From Ruania zhangjianzhongii (GTDB lineage Bacteria; Actinomycetota; Actinomycetes; Actinomycetales; Beutenbergiaceae), in contig NZ_CP042828.1 in assembly GCF_008000995.1 (NCBI RefSeq), positions 620,001-684,000 on the forward strand: 64,000 bases of DNA, in the 5' to 3' direction. The position numbers were made by a program, and so were the translations under genes. This document shows, piece by piece, positions 1 through 8,110 of the stretch. How positions within the stretch are numbered: the stretch's first letter is position 1; each line of letters begins with the position of its first letter. The notes beneath the pieces were generated by a model that saw nothing but the letters and a program-made list of their open reading frames with translations, ran no database searches and was not told the DNA's origin.

Positions 1-108
1 CGGCTGACCACTCGCAGTCCCGGTCGGATCCACCTGGGGGCGCGGTGGCGACGAGCGTGACCTGATCGTTATCTTCCCGGTGCACCAAACCCCTTGCATT
101 CCCGTAAC

Positions 109-120
109 GTAAGCGCTTGC
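109..120. promoter_or_regulatory. Candidate LacI-family operator upstream of aglE
   Basis: GTAAGCGCTTGC contains the perfect palindrome AAGCGCTT, the core typical of LacI/GalR operators that control sugar importers. It lies about 320 bases upstream of the aglE start, before the 53-bp repeats. No LacI gene is in the window, so the regulator is unknown. A nearby TTGCAT at 94-99 could be a -35 box, but I see no convincing -10. Confidence 0.45.
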
Positions 121-164
121 ATAGAGGTCCGGCGTCAGTGCAGACCCCTCTGACGCTCGCCCGA

Positions 165-367
165 CGGCCAAGGAGTGAGCGAAGCGAGCCCCGCCAGGCC
201 GGCGGCAATAGGAGAGTCGGCCAAGGAGTGAGCGAAGCGAGCCCCGCCAGGCCGGCGGCAATAGGAGAGTCGGCCAAGGAGTGAGCGAAGCGAGCCCCGC
301 CAGGCCGGCGGCAATAGGAGAGTCGGCCAAGGAGTGAGCGAAGCGAGCCCCGCCAGGCCGGCGGCAA
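165..367. repeat. 53-bp tandem repeat, 3.8 copies, in the aglE leader
   Basis: Copies start at 165, 218, 271 and 324. The first three are complete and look identical; the fourth diverges after 367. Each copy contains AAGGAGTGAGCGAAGCGAGC followed by a GC-rich CCGCCAGGCCGGCGG inverted motif. The period of 53 is not a multiple of three, so this is not a coding repeat. The array ends 74 bases before the aglE start codon and is probably transcribed as part of its leader. Confidence 0.9.
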
Positions 368-441
368 CAGATTCAGACGGCGGAGTGAGCGATACCGCCC
401 CGTTCCGGCTTCTCGCACCACTAGTTCAGGAGGACGTCCAA

Positions 442-1818
442 GTGATCTCATCTACGATGCGGCGCGCGAGCGCTGCGGCAGCGGGCGGTGCGGCTCTCGC
501 GCTCGCCCTGACGGCGTGTGCCGGCGACGATCTCGGTGGCGGCGGCGACGGCGGTGGCGGGGGAGAGGCCGACGCCGACTGTGCCGCCTTCGAGCAGTAC
601 GGCACCTTCGACGGCGAGACGGTGTCGATCTCCTCGACGATCTCCGACCAGGAAGCCGACCAGCTCGAGGAGTCCTGGGCGGACTTCATCGCCTGCACGG
701 GTATCACCATCGAGCACAACGGTACGAACGAGTTCGAGTCGCAGATCTTCGTGCAGGTGGAGGGTGGCAACGCCCCCGACCTGGCGATCTTCCCCCAGCC
801 CGGCCTGATCCAGCGGATGGTCGAAGGCGACCATCTGGTACCGGCCGGAGATGCGGCGATGGAGCAGGCCGGTGCGAACTACACCGAGGACTGGCTGACG
901 TACGGCAACATCGACGGCGAGCAGTACGGCATCCCGATCATGGGCTCGGTGAAGTCCTTCGTCTGGTACTCCCCGAGTACGTTCGAGGAGAACGGGTACG
1001 AGGTCCCGGAGACCTGGGACGACATGATGGCCCTGACCGACACGATCGTGGCCGACCATGGCAGCGACTCGGTCAAGCCCTGGTGCTTCGGAATCGAGTC
1101 CGGTGGCGCCACCGGCTGGCCGGCGACCGACTTCCTCGAGGACTCGGTGCTGCGCGAGGCCGGGCCGGACGTCTACGACCAGTGGGTCGACCACGAGATC
1201 CCGTTCGACGACCCGCAGATCCTGGCGTCGCTGCAGCGGGTGGGCGACATCCTGCAGAACCCGGACTACGTCAACGGTGGCATCGGCGACCCGCGGTCCA
1301 TCGCGGCCACTGCCTGGGCCGATGCGGGCCTGCAGGTGCTCGAGGACAACTGCTTCATGTTCCGCGCCGCGTCCTTCTTCGAGGCGCAGATGCCCGAGGG
1401 CACCGACGTCGGCCCGGACGGTGACATCTTCGCCTTCTACCTGCCGGCAGACTCCGCCGACGAGCAGCCGCTGCTGGTGGCCGGTGACAACGTGGCCGCC
1501 TTCAACGACAACGAGGCCACGCAGGCCGTCGCGGCCTACCTGGCCTCCGCCGAGTGGGCGAACTCGCGAGTGTCCATCGGTGGTGTGGTCAGCCCGAACC
1601 AGGGTGTCGACCCGGCCAACGCCTCCTCGGACGTGCTGCGACTGACCCTGGAGCTGATGCAGGACGACAGTGCGGTGGTGCGCTTCGACGGTTCGGACCT
1701 GATGCCCTCGTCCGTGGGTGCCGGGACCTTCTGGTCGGAGATGACCAAGTGGATCGACGGTCAGGTGGATGCTGAGCAGGCGCTCACCGCGATCGAGGAC
1801 AGCTGGCCGCAGGGCTGA
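442..1818 (+). CDS. aglE: Alpha-glucoside-type ABC transporter substrate-binding lipoprotein (AglE-like)
   Basis: Extracytoplasmic sugar-binding protein of a carbohydrate ABC importer, 458 residues. I start it at GTG 442 because AGGAGG at 428-433 sits 8 bases upstream; the in-frame GTG at 334 lies inside the tandem repeats. The N-terminus is a lipoprotein signal peptide (MRRAS, a hydrophobic alanine/leucine stretch, then the lipobox LTAC), followed by a Gly/Asp-rich linker. The mature protein has the fold pattern of family 1 extracellular solute-binding proteins, with APDLAIFPQPG near the N-lobe. Two permeases follow directly, and their sequences are closest to AglF and AglG, which supports the assignment. 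No ATPase is encoded here, so a shared MsmK/MsmX-type ATPase elsewhere must energize it. The substrate is inferred from family only. Confidence 0.8.
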   Translation: MISSTMRRASAAAAGGAALALALTACAGDDLGGGGDGGGGGEADADCAAFEQYGTFDGETVSISSTISDQEADQLEESWADFIACTGITIEHNGTNEFESQIFVQVEGGNAPDLAIFPQPGLIQRMVEGDHLVPAGDAAMEQAGANYTEDWLTYGNIDGEQYGIPIMGSVKSFVWYSPSTFEENGYEVPETWDDMMALTDTIVADHGSDSVKPWCFGIESGGATGWPATDFLEDSVLREAGPDVYDQWVDHEIPFDDPQILASLQRVGDILQNPDYVNGGIGDPRSIAATAWADAGLQVLEDNCFMFRAASFFEAQMPEGTDVGPDGDIFAFYLPADSADEQPLLVAGDNVAAFNDNEATQAVAAYLASAEWANSRVSIGGVVSPNQGVDPANASSDVLRLTLELMQDDSAVVRFDGSDLMPSSVGAGTFWSEMTKWIDGQVDAEQALTAIEDSWPQG

Positions 1819-1898
1819 GCACGAGGTGGGCCGGGGCGCGCTGAGCGCCCCGGCCCACCCCTGCCGTCCTCGACTCCGACCACCCCGGGAGGCGCGTC

Positions 1899-2882
1899 GT
1901 GGGGTTCTTCCTCTATTCCAAGAACGGCCAGCTGATCCTTGCGATCCTGGCCTTCGCTGCGGTGATGGCCGTCCTGCTGCTGGTAGCTCGGCTGGCCGAC
2001 CGGGCCAAGGGACGGCGCACTGTGGGCGTGATGGTGGCGGTCTTCGCCGGCCCGGCCCTGCTGCTGCTCGTACTCGGTCAGATCTACCCGGCGGTGCGCA
2101 CGCTCTGGATGTCCGTGATGGACAAGCGCAGCGAGGCCTTCGTCGGCCTGGACAACTACGCCTACCTGTGGGAGAACCCGGCCGGCATCATCGCGATCCG
2201 GAACACGTTGCTCTGGGTGGTGCTGGTGCCGCTGCTGTCCACGGCGATCGGCCTGGTGTACGCGGTGCTGGTGGACAAGTCGCGGCTGGAGAAGGTGGCC
2301 AAGTCCCTGCTCTTCCTGCCGATGGCGATCTCCTTCGTGGGGGCCGGCATCATCTGGAAGTTCGTCTACGAGTACCGCGGTGCGGCACAGGACCAGATCG
2401 GACTGTTGAACGCACTGATCACCTGGCTCGGCTTCGAACCGGTGCGCTTCCTCCAGGACGCACCGATGAACACGGTGTTCCTGATCCTGGTGCTGGTCTG
2501 GATCGAGGCCGGGTTCGCGATGGTGGTGCTCTCGGCGGCGATCAAGGCGGTCCCGAATGACATCATCGAGGCGGCCCGGTTGGACGGGGTGAGCGGCTGG
2601 CAGATGTTCTGGCGGATCACCGTGCCGAGCATCCGGCCCTCGCTGGTGGTGGTGCTGACCACGATCTCGATCGCGACGCTGAAGATCTTCGATATCACCC
2701 GGACGATGACCGGTGCCGAGTTCAACACCCAGGTGCTGGCCAACGAGATGTACGAGTGGTCCTTCACCTTCGGTGACAACGGCATCGGGTCCGCGATGGC
2801 GGTGGTGATCTTCCTCCTGGTCATCCCGCTGGTGGCCTACAACGTGCGACAGATGACGAAGAACAAGGCGGTGCGGGGATGA
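1899..2882 (+). CDS. aglF: Alpha-glucoside-type ABC transporter permease (AglF-like)
   Basis: Integral membrane subunit of the sugar importer, 327 residues. GTG 1899 follows GGGAGGCG at the right distance. An extra N-terminal hydrophobic hairpin precedes the usual core, as in AglF/MalF-type permeases. The binding-protein-dependent permease loop (EAARLDGVSGWQMFWRITVP) that docks the ATPase is near residues 228-247. It lies 80 bases after aglE and overlaps aglG by four bases (ATGA), so the three genes form one operon. Confidence 0.85.
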   Translation: MGFFLYSKNGQLILAILAFAAVMAVLLLVARLADRAKGRRTVGVMVAVFAGPALLLLVLGQIYPAVRTLWMSVMDKRSEAFVGLDNYAYLWENPAGIIAIRNTLLWVVLVPLLSTAIGLVYAVLVDKSRLEKVAKSLLFLPMAISFVGAGIIWKFVYEYRGAAQDQIGLLNALITWLGFEPVRFLQDAPMNTVFLILVLVWIEAGFAMVVLSAAIKAVPNDIIEAARLDGVSGWQMFWRITVPSIRPSLVVVLTTISIATLKIFDITRTMTGAEFNTQVLANEMYEWSFTFGDNGIGSAMAVVIFLLVIPLVAYNVRQMTKNKAVRG

Positions 2883-3799
2883 CTACGGACACGAGGACGT
2901 CATCGAAACCGTCCGCGCCAGTGGTCCGGCGCTCCGCTGCCACCGGGTTCAAGCGGCGCGCGTCGAACCGGATCGGCAGTGCGATCGCGCTGGTGATCGC
3001 GGTGCTGTGGACCGTGCCCACCTTCGGGCTGTTCGTCTCCTCGCTGCGCCCGGAGGCGGAGATCAAGTCCTCGGGCTGGTGGACCATCCTGTCTGACCCG
3101 CAGTTCACCCTGGAGAACTACCAGCGGATCCTCGGTGGGGCGACGTCCACGAACCTGGCGGTGTACTTCCAGAACTCGCTGGTGATCACCATCCCGGCCA
3201 CGATCGCGCCGCTGGTGCTGGCGATCATGGCCTCGTACGCGTTCTCCGTGCTGAAGTGGCGCGGGCGGGACGCCGTGTTCGTTGCCGTGTTCACGCTGCA
3301 GATCGTGCCGTTGCAGATGGCGCTCATCCCGCTGCTGCGGATCTTCTCCGGTACGGCGGTCAACGACATGTTCCCGTTCGTGTCCTTATGGGTGGCGCAC
3401 ACCCTGTTCGGGCTACCGTTGGCGATCTTCCTGCTGCACAACTTCATGTCCGAGGTTCCGCGGGACCTGATCGAGGCGGCCCGGATCGACGGTGCCGGGC
3501 ACGTGACGGTGTTCGGCCGGGTGATGCTGCCGCTGATGATGCCGGCGATCGCAAGCTACGCGATCTTCCAGTTCCTCTGGGTCTGGAACGACCTGCTGGT
3601 CGGGCTGACCTTCTCCGGCGGCTCTCGCACCGTGCAGCCGCTGACCGCAGCGCTGGCAGCGATGACCGGCGACCGCGGCCAGGACTGGCATCTGCTCACC
3701 GCGGGCGCGTTCATCTCGATCCTGCTACCGCTGGTGGTGTTCTTCGCGCTGCAGCGCTACTTCGTCCGCGGCCTGCTCGCCGGCTCGGTCAAGGGCTGA
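2879..3799 (+). CDS. aglG: Alpha-glucoside-type ABC transporter permease (AglG-like)
   Basis: Second membrane subunit, 306 residues, of the MalG type. The cytoplasmic EAA loop reads EAARIDGAGHVTVFGRVMLP and the protein ends with the FVRGLLAGSVKG motif common to these permeases. The ATG overlaps the aglF stop by four bases, implying translational coupling. It should pair with AglF to form the channel. It is the last gene of the operon; the next gene is convergent. Confidence 0.85.
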   Translation: MTTDTRTSSKPSAPVVRRSAATGFKRRASNRIGSAIALVIAVLWTVPTFGLFVSSLRPEAEIKSSGWWTILSDPQFTLENYQRILGGATSTNLAVYFQNSLVITIPATIAPLVLAIMASYAFSVLKWRGRDAVFVAVFTLQIVPLQMALIPLLRIFSGTAVNDMFPFVSLWVAHTLFGLPLAIFLLHNFMSEVPRDLIEAARIDGAGHVTVFGRVMLPLMMPAIASYAIFQFLWVWNDLLVGLTFSGGSRTVQPLTAALAAMTGDRGQDWHLLTAGAFISILLPLVVFFALQRYFVRGLLAGSVKG

Positions 3800-3894
3800 G
3801 GCTCCGTCGCCACCCACCCCCATAGCCAACCACTCATAATCCCCATCCCCATATCCCCGACCCCCACCGAAGCTGAATCGAATCAGTCGTTACT

Positions 3895-3916
3895 GCGCGC
3901 AGCGTTTCGTGCGCGC
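3895..3916. terminator. Possible bidirectional hairpin between aglG and bpa
   Basis: GCGCGC at 3895-3900 pairs with GCGCGC at 3911-3916 across a 10-base loop, and the wider segment is bracketed by CGTTACT and AGTAACG. It lies between convergent genes. There is no T-tract, so terminator function is only a guess. Confidence 0.3.
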
Positions 3917-3985
3917 GGGTATCGCTTCATCGCAGGAAGTAACGAACGGCCCAGCCCGGTGCCGTGATCGCCGCTCCCGGCCCGC

Positions 3986-4597
3986 CTAGAGGTACTGCCC
4001 GGTGCCGGTCTCGCCCCGCTCCGTCTGGCCCGACAGCCCCATCTGCGGCATACCCTGCTGCGGCGCGACCCCCGGCGGCAGCGCCTTGCGCATCTGCACC
4101 AGCTGGTTCTGTGCCGCCATCTGCTGGGCCACCAGCGCCGTCTGGATGCCGTGGAACAGGCCCTCGAGCCAGCCGACCAGCTGGGCCTGGGCGATCCGCA
4201 GCTCGGCGTCGGAGGGGGAGCGGTCGTCGGTGAACGGCAGCGTGATCCGGTGCAGCTCGGCGATCAGCTCCTCGCTCAGCCCGTCCTCCAGCTCGTGCAG
4301 GGACCGTTCGTGGATCTGCGCCATCCGCTCCCGGGCGGCGTCGTCCAGCGGTGCGGCGCGCACCTCGTCGAGGAGCTGCTTGATCATCGTGCCGATCCGC
4401 ATCACCTTGGCCGGCTCCTCGACCATCGCGGACGGGTCGGCATTCTCGCCGTCGGCGGCCACCCCGAGCCCGGCGGCGGAGGAGACGACCACCTTGGGAC
4501 TGGAGGACTGCTCGCCCGAGCCGTTCTCCGCAGAACCTTCCTGGCCCTGAGGCTCCTGCTCGCTCGGCCGGCCGGTGTTCTCGTTCGCAGTACCCAT
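3986..4597 (-). CDS. bpa: Bacterial proteasome activator (Bpa, DUF2587)
   Basis: ATP-independent activator of the actinobacterial 20S proteasome, 203 residues. I start at ATG 4597 (MGTANENTG); an in-frame extension to 4813 would run into the divergent neighbour's coding region and looks non-coding. A disordered acidic/polar N-terminus (about residues 1-55) is followed by the conserved four-helix core (KVMRIGTMIKQLLDEVRAAP, then a helix with QLVGWLEGLFHGIQTALVAQQMAAQ). The C-terminus is GTGQYL; GQYL is the known tail of mycobacterial Bpa that inserts into proteasome alpha-ring pockets. That motif makes the assignment secure. It is divergent from the AGE-family gene. Proteasome genes are not in the window. 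Confidence 0.93.
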   Translation of the reverse strand: MGTANENTGRPSEQEPQGQEGSAENGSGEQSSSPKVVVSSAAGLGVAADGENADPSAMVEEPAKVMRIGTMIKQLLDEVRAAPLDDAARERMAQIHERSLHELEDGLSEELIAELHRITLPFTDDRSPSDAELRIAQAQLVGWLEGLFHGIQTALVAQQMAAQNQLVQMRKALPPGVAPQQGMPQMGLSGQTERGETGTGQYL

Positions 4598-4675
4598 GCC
4601 CCCATCATGCCAAGGTGAGGCCGGATGCGCGGGTGGGCTGCGCCGTCGACGGCCGGAACCTACTAGCCTGCCAGT

Positions 4676-5908
4676 ATGAACTGGTTGACCAACCCGGCCC
4701 ACGCCCGCTGGCTCGAGCGCGAGTCCGACGCCCTGCTGGGGTTCGCCGCCGGCTCCTATGTGGACGAGGGCTTCGGCTACCTCGGCTCCGACGGATTCGT
4801 GCTGCCCGAGCACGGTTCACACCTGTGGGTGACCTGCCGGATGATCCACTCCTTCGCCCTCGGCACCCTGCTCGGGCGCCCCGGATCGGCGAGCATGGTC
4901 GACCACGGGCTGCGGGCGCTGGCGGCCAGCTTCCGGGACCCGGCCCATGGCGGCTGGTACGCCCAGGTGGGTCCACACGGCCCGATCGATGACAGCAAGG
5001 CCGCCTACGCACACGCGTTCGTGATCCTCGCGGCCTCCTCCGCCGCCTCGGCCGGCCGGCCCGGCGGCAAGGAGCTGCTCGAGGAGGCGCTGACCGTCTC
5101 GCTGCAGCGGTTCTGGAGCGAGGAGGACGGGATGGTGGTGGAGTCCTGGAACGCCGACTTCACCCTGCTCGAGGACTACCGCGGCGTAAACGCCAACATG
5201 CACACGGTGGAGGCCTACCTCGCCGCCGCCGACGTCACCGGTGACGATTCCTGGCTGGAGCGGGCCACCCGGATCACCCGCCGCGTGATCGACGGCTTCG
5301 CCCGGTCCCACTCCTGGCGCATCCCGGAGCACTTCGACGCATCCTGGACCCCGCAGACCGACTACAACTCCGACACCCCCGCGGACCAGTTCCGCCCGGC
5401 CGGCGCCACGATCGGGCACTGGTTCGAGTGGTGCCGGCTCGCACTGCACGTGCGCGCCGCCTGGGCCGCCCGCGGAGTGGCCGCCGAGGACTGGATGCTC
5501 GAGGGCGCGCAGGCACTGTTCGACATGGGGGTGTCCGAGGGCTGGGACGTGGACGGGGCGGACGGTTTCGTCTACACCGTGGACTTCACCGGTACCCCGC
5601 TGGTGCAGGAGCGGATGCACTGGGTGGTCACCGAGGCGCTCGGTGCGGCGGCGGCGCTGTACCGGGTGACCGGGGATGCGAACCTGGCTGCCTGGTATCA
5701 GCTGTGGTGGGAGTACGCCGCCGTGCACCTGATCGATGAGGAGCACGGGTCCTGGTTCCACGAGCTCGGCCCGGACAATGGCCCCAGCGCCACGGTGTGG
5801 GCGGGGAAGCCGGACATCTACCACGCGCTGCAGGCCACGCTGATCCCGCGCCTGCCGCTCTCCCCGGTGCTCGCACCGGCGCTCGCCCAGGGGCTGCTGG
5901 ATTCCTGA
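4676..5908 (+). CDS. AGE-family (N-acylglucosamine 2-epimerase-like) sugar epimerase/isomerase
   Basis: 410 residues, the usual length for this (alpha/alpha)6-barrel family, which isomerizes or epimerizes sugars such as mannose, sulfoquinovose or N-acetylglucosamine. Visible family features are an N-terminal RMIHSFALG, NMHTVEAYLAAADVTGD (active-site His with the following Glu), an IGHWFEW motif in mid-protein and MHWVVTEALGAAAALY with another catalytic-type His. Predicted cytoplasmic, with no signal peptide. ATG 4676 is 78 bases from the divergent bpa start. The nearby aglEFG importer suggests, but does not prove, a role in sugar entry to metabolism. The substrate cannot be fixed from sequence alone. 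Confidence 0.85.
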   Translation: MNWLTNPAHARWLERESDALLGFAAGSYVDEGFGYLGSDGFVLPEHGSHLWVTCRMIHSFALGTLLGRPGSASMVDHGLRALAASFRDPAHGGWYAQVGPHGPIDDSKAAYAHAFVILAASSAASAGRPGGKELLEEALTVSLQRFWSEEDGMVVESWNADFTLLEDYRGVNANMHTVEAYLAAADVTGDDSWLERATRITRRVIDGFARSHSWRIPEHFDASWTPQTDYNSDTPADQFRPAGATIGHWFEWCRLALHVRAAWAARGVAAEDWMLEGAQALFDMGVSEGWDVDGADGFVYTVDFTGTPLVQERMHWVVTEALGAAAALYRVTGDANLAAWYQLWWEYAAVHLIDEEHGSWFHELGPDNGPSATVWAGKPDIYHALQATLIPRLPLSPVLAPALAQGLLDS

Positions 5909-5971
5909 GGAGCACGCCGACGGCGGAGCCTCCGGGGTAGGGGAGGGTCGCCGTGCACTCGGGGTGAGTCG

Positions 5972-7147
5972 CTAGCGGCCAGCTGCGCTGCGCCGTCCGT
6001 GCGCGAAGAAGTACACCACGGCACCGATCAGGGTGAGACCGGCGAGCAGCAGGTACATGGTGCGGAAGCTGGTCGCTCCGGCGAGCAGGCCGAGAGCGAC
6101 CGGGCCGAGGCCCACCCCGGCGTCGAGCACAACGAAGAACGTGGCGATCACTTTGCCGACGTTCTGGATCGGGGCGCTGGCCACCGCGATCGCCTGCCCG
6201 CCGGAGAGGATCGTGCCCCAGCCGGCGCCCATCAGCGCCGCTGACACCAGGAACGCGAGCCCGGTCTGGGCCAGGGCGAGCACCACCAGCCCGGCGGCGA
6301 AGGCCACGATCGCCGGGTAGAGCACCACATTGTCCCCGCGCAGGTCCTGCAACCGCCCGATCGGTAGTCGCAGCGCGAGCACCACCACCGAGTAGACCAG
6401 GAAGAACACCGCCGCCGCGGAGGTCAGGTCGAGCTGTTCGGCGTAGGAGTTCAGGAACGCCAGCACGCCGGAGTAGGCGATACCGACAGTGAGCATGAAC
6501 AGCGCGATCGGCACGGCACGCGGTTCCAGCAGCGCCCCGAGCCGGCGCGGGCGAGGGTGTGCTGCGGTGGCGGGTTCGGCCGCCGGGTGGGGCAGGCGCA
6601 GCAGGAGCATGCCGCCGAGCGCGAGCACGCCGCCGGCCACTGCGGTGGTGAACAGGCCCGGGCCGCCGGCCGAGCGCAGCAGCAGCACGGCGATCAGCGG
6701 GCCGATGGCGGTGGCCAGGGTGCTGCTCGCGCCGAAATATCCGGTGCCCTCGGCCCGCCGTGAGCTCGGGATCAGCGACTGTGCGATCGCGCTGATGGCG
6801 GTGTGCGCGGTCCCGAAGGACATCCCGTGCAGCACCCGCACCACGAGCAGCACGGCCAGGCTGTCGACGAGGAAGTAGGCGGCCCCGGAGAGCACGAACA
6901 GCACCAGCGCCACCAGCGTGACCCGGCGCCGGCCCAGCCGGTCCGCGGCGGCGCCGGCGAACAACCGGGCGGAGACGGCGCCGACCACGAAGATCGAGGA
7001 GGCCAGTCCGGCGGCGGCATCACCGGCGCCGAACTCCTCCGCGGCGTACAGCGCCATCGTGGTGATCAGCAGGTAGAAGACGGTGGAGATGCAGAAGCCG
7101 ACCCCGAGGACCAGGACGAAGCCCTTGGTCCACAGTCTGTCTCGCAC
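5972..7147 (-). CDS. MFS transporter
   Basis: 391 residues with about twelve hydrophobic segments. The signature loop between helices 2 and 3 reads GAAADRLGRRRVTL, the classic major facilitator GxxxDRxGRRx motif. The start is GTG 7147. There is a long arginine-containing central loop (AHPRPRRLGALLEP) between the two six-helix halves. The overall pattern resembles drug or arabinose-type exporters, but no substrate can be inferred. It is convergent with the AGE-family gene, with 63 bases between stops. Confidence 0.85.
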   Translation of the reverse strand: MRDRLWTKGFVLVLGVGFCISTVFYLLITTMALYAAEEFGAGDAAAGLASSIFVVGAVSARLFAGAAADRLGRRRVTLVALVLFVLSGAAYFLVDSLAVLLVVRVLHGMSFGTAHTAISAIAQSLIPSSRRAEGTGYFGASSTLATAIGPLIAVLLLRSAGGPGLFTTAVAGGVLALGGMLLLRLPHPAAEPATAAHPRPRRLGALLEPRAVPIALFMLTVGIAYSGVLAFLNSYAEQLDLTSAAAVFFLVYSVVVLALRLPIGRLQDLRGDNVVLYPAIVAFAAGLVVLALAQTGLAFLVSAALMGAGWGTILSGGQAIAVASAPIQNVGKVIATFFVVLDAGVGLGPVALGLLAGATSFRTMYLLLAGLTLIGAVVYFFAHGRRSAAGR

Positions 7148-7176
7148 TGGCCCGAGGATACGGTGCTTTCCGCTGC

Positions 7177-7205
7177 GGTGTGATTCCGACGCATGGGGCG
7201 CGGTG
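7177..7205. repeat. Left copy of an imperfect inverted repeat flanking the AbiEi/DUF559-type gene
   Basis: GGTGTGATTCCGACGCATGG followed by GGCGCGGTG. The reverse complement of 8082-8110 matches it at 24 of 29 positions (GGTGTGATTTCACCGCGTGG, then GGTGCGGTG). The pair brackets one gene, as a small mobile cassette or a dispersed genomic repeat would. Confidence 0.6.
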
Positions 7206-7304
7206 AGCGAGCACCGTAGTGGCTCCGGGGGCTCGGTGCCGGGCTGTCCACAACCCCTCCGGAGTGCCGGGATCGGGGCGGTGCGGTACTGCCAGGCTGA
7301 CCGG

Positions 7305-8078
7305 ATGGCACAGCGCAGCGATCTCGGCGATTCAGCGCTGCAGGAGTTGCTGGCGCTGCAGGACGGGGTGGTAGCCCGGCGTCAGCTGCTCGACGCCGGG
7401 GCGCGGTCGCACGACCTTGATCGGATGGTGCGCCGGCGTGAGCTGCGGCGGGTGCACCCTGGGATCTACGTGGCGCATACCGGCGAGCTGACCCGCCGCC
7501 AGCGGGAGTGGACGGCGATCCTGTCCGCCAGGATCCGCGCCGGCGACATCTCCGGAGCCTTCAGTCGGCTGGCCGATGTGGTGCACGCCCGCCGGACCAC
7601 GGTGCCTCGGCTTCTCGATGCATTGGCGGAGCGCGAGCGGATCACTGGGCGCCGTCTCATTGTGGCGATGCTCACCGATATCGGCGACGGCCTCAGCTCG
7701 GTGCTGGAACGTGGTTATCGGGACCGTGTCGAGCGTGCGCACGGGTTGCCGACGGCTACTCGGCAGAGGGTGAGCACTGCGACCGGCTCGAGGACCCACC
7801 AGGACGTCTATTACCGCAAGTACTCTCTCGTGGTCGAGCTCGACGGTCACCTGTTCCACAGCTCGACCGCTCGCCGCGATGCCGATGCCGGACGGGACCT
7901 GGCCGAGCTGGCAGCCTCGGGGGCGCCGACCGCGCGGGTGACGTACGGCCTGGTGTTCGCGACGCCGTGCCGAACTGCCGCCTGGATCGCCGCGATCTTG
8001 CGCACGCGGGGCTGGCGGGGCACATTGCTGACCTGTCCCCGCTGCCCGCCGGGCGTGACGGGCCGGCCTACGGTGTGA
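7305..8078 (+). CDS. AbiEi-type antitoxin domain / DUF559-like endonuclease-fold protein, probably internally deleted
   Basis: 257 residues from ATG 7305. The N-terminal 60 residues form a winged-helix of the type IV AbiEi antitoxin kind (LLALQDGVVARRQLLDAG, then LRRVHPGIYVAHTG). The C-terminal part resembles the DUF559/very-short-patch-repair fold (SVLERGYRDRVERAHGLP, YYRKYSLVVELDGHLFH, RDLAELA). Actinobacterial proteins of this type usually carry another 70-80 residues after the WTAILSA helix; here the sequence jumps straight to RIRAGDISGAFSRLADVV. I infer an in-frame internal deletion. No toxin gene is adjacent, so these orphan proteins are of unknown function. The cassette is bounded by inverted repeats at 7177 and 8082. 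Confidence 0.75.
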   Translation: MAQRSDLGDSALQELLALQDGVVARRQLLDAGARSHDLDRMVRRRELRRVHPGIYVAHTGELTRRQREWTAILSARIRAGDISGAFSRLADVVHARRTTVPRLLDALAERERITGRRLIVAMLTDIGDGLSSVLERGYRDRVERAHGLPTATRQRVSTATGSRTHQDVYYRKYSLVVELDGHLFHSSTARRDADAGRDLAELAASGAPTARVTYGLVFATPCRTAAWIAAILRTRGWRGTLLTCPRCPPGVTGRPTV

Positions 8079-8110
8079 ATCCACCGCACCCCACGCGGTG
8101 AAATCACACC
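8073..8110. repeat. Hairpin and right copy of the inverted repeat at the end of the DUF559-type gene
   Basis: 8082-8110 is the right flanking repeat. With 8073-8081 it also forms its own hairpin: GTGTGAATCCACCGC pairs with GCGGTGAAATCACAC at 13 of 15 positions around CACCCCA. It includes the DUF559-type gene's stop codon and the end of the convergent oxidoreductase gene, so it may act as a bidirectional terminator. No T-tract follows. Confidence 0.55.

Noticed and set aside
165-367. CRISPR-like array
   Set aside because: The repeats are contiguous with no spacers and there are no cas genes, so it is a simple tandem repeat.
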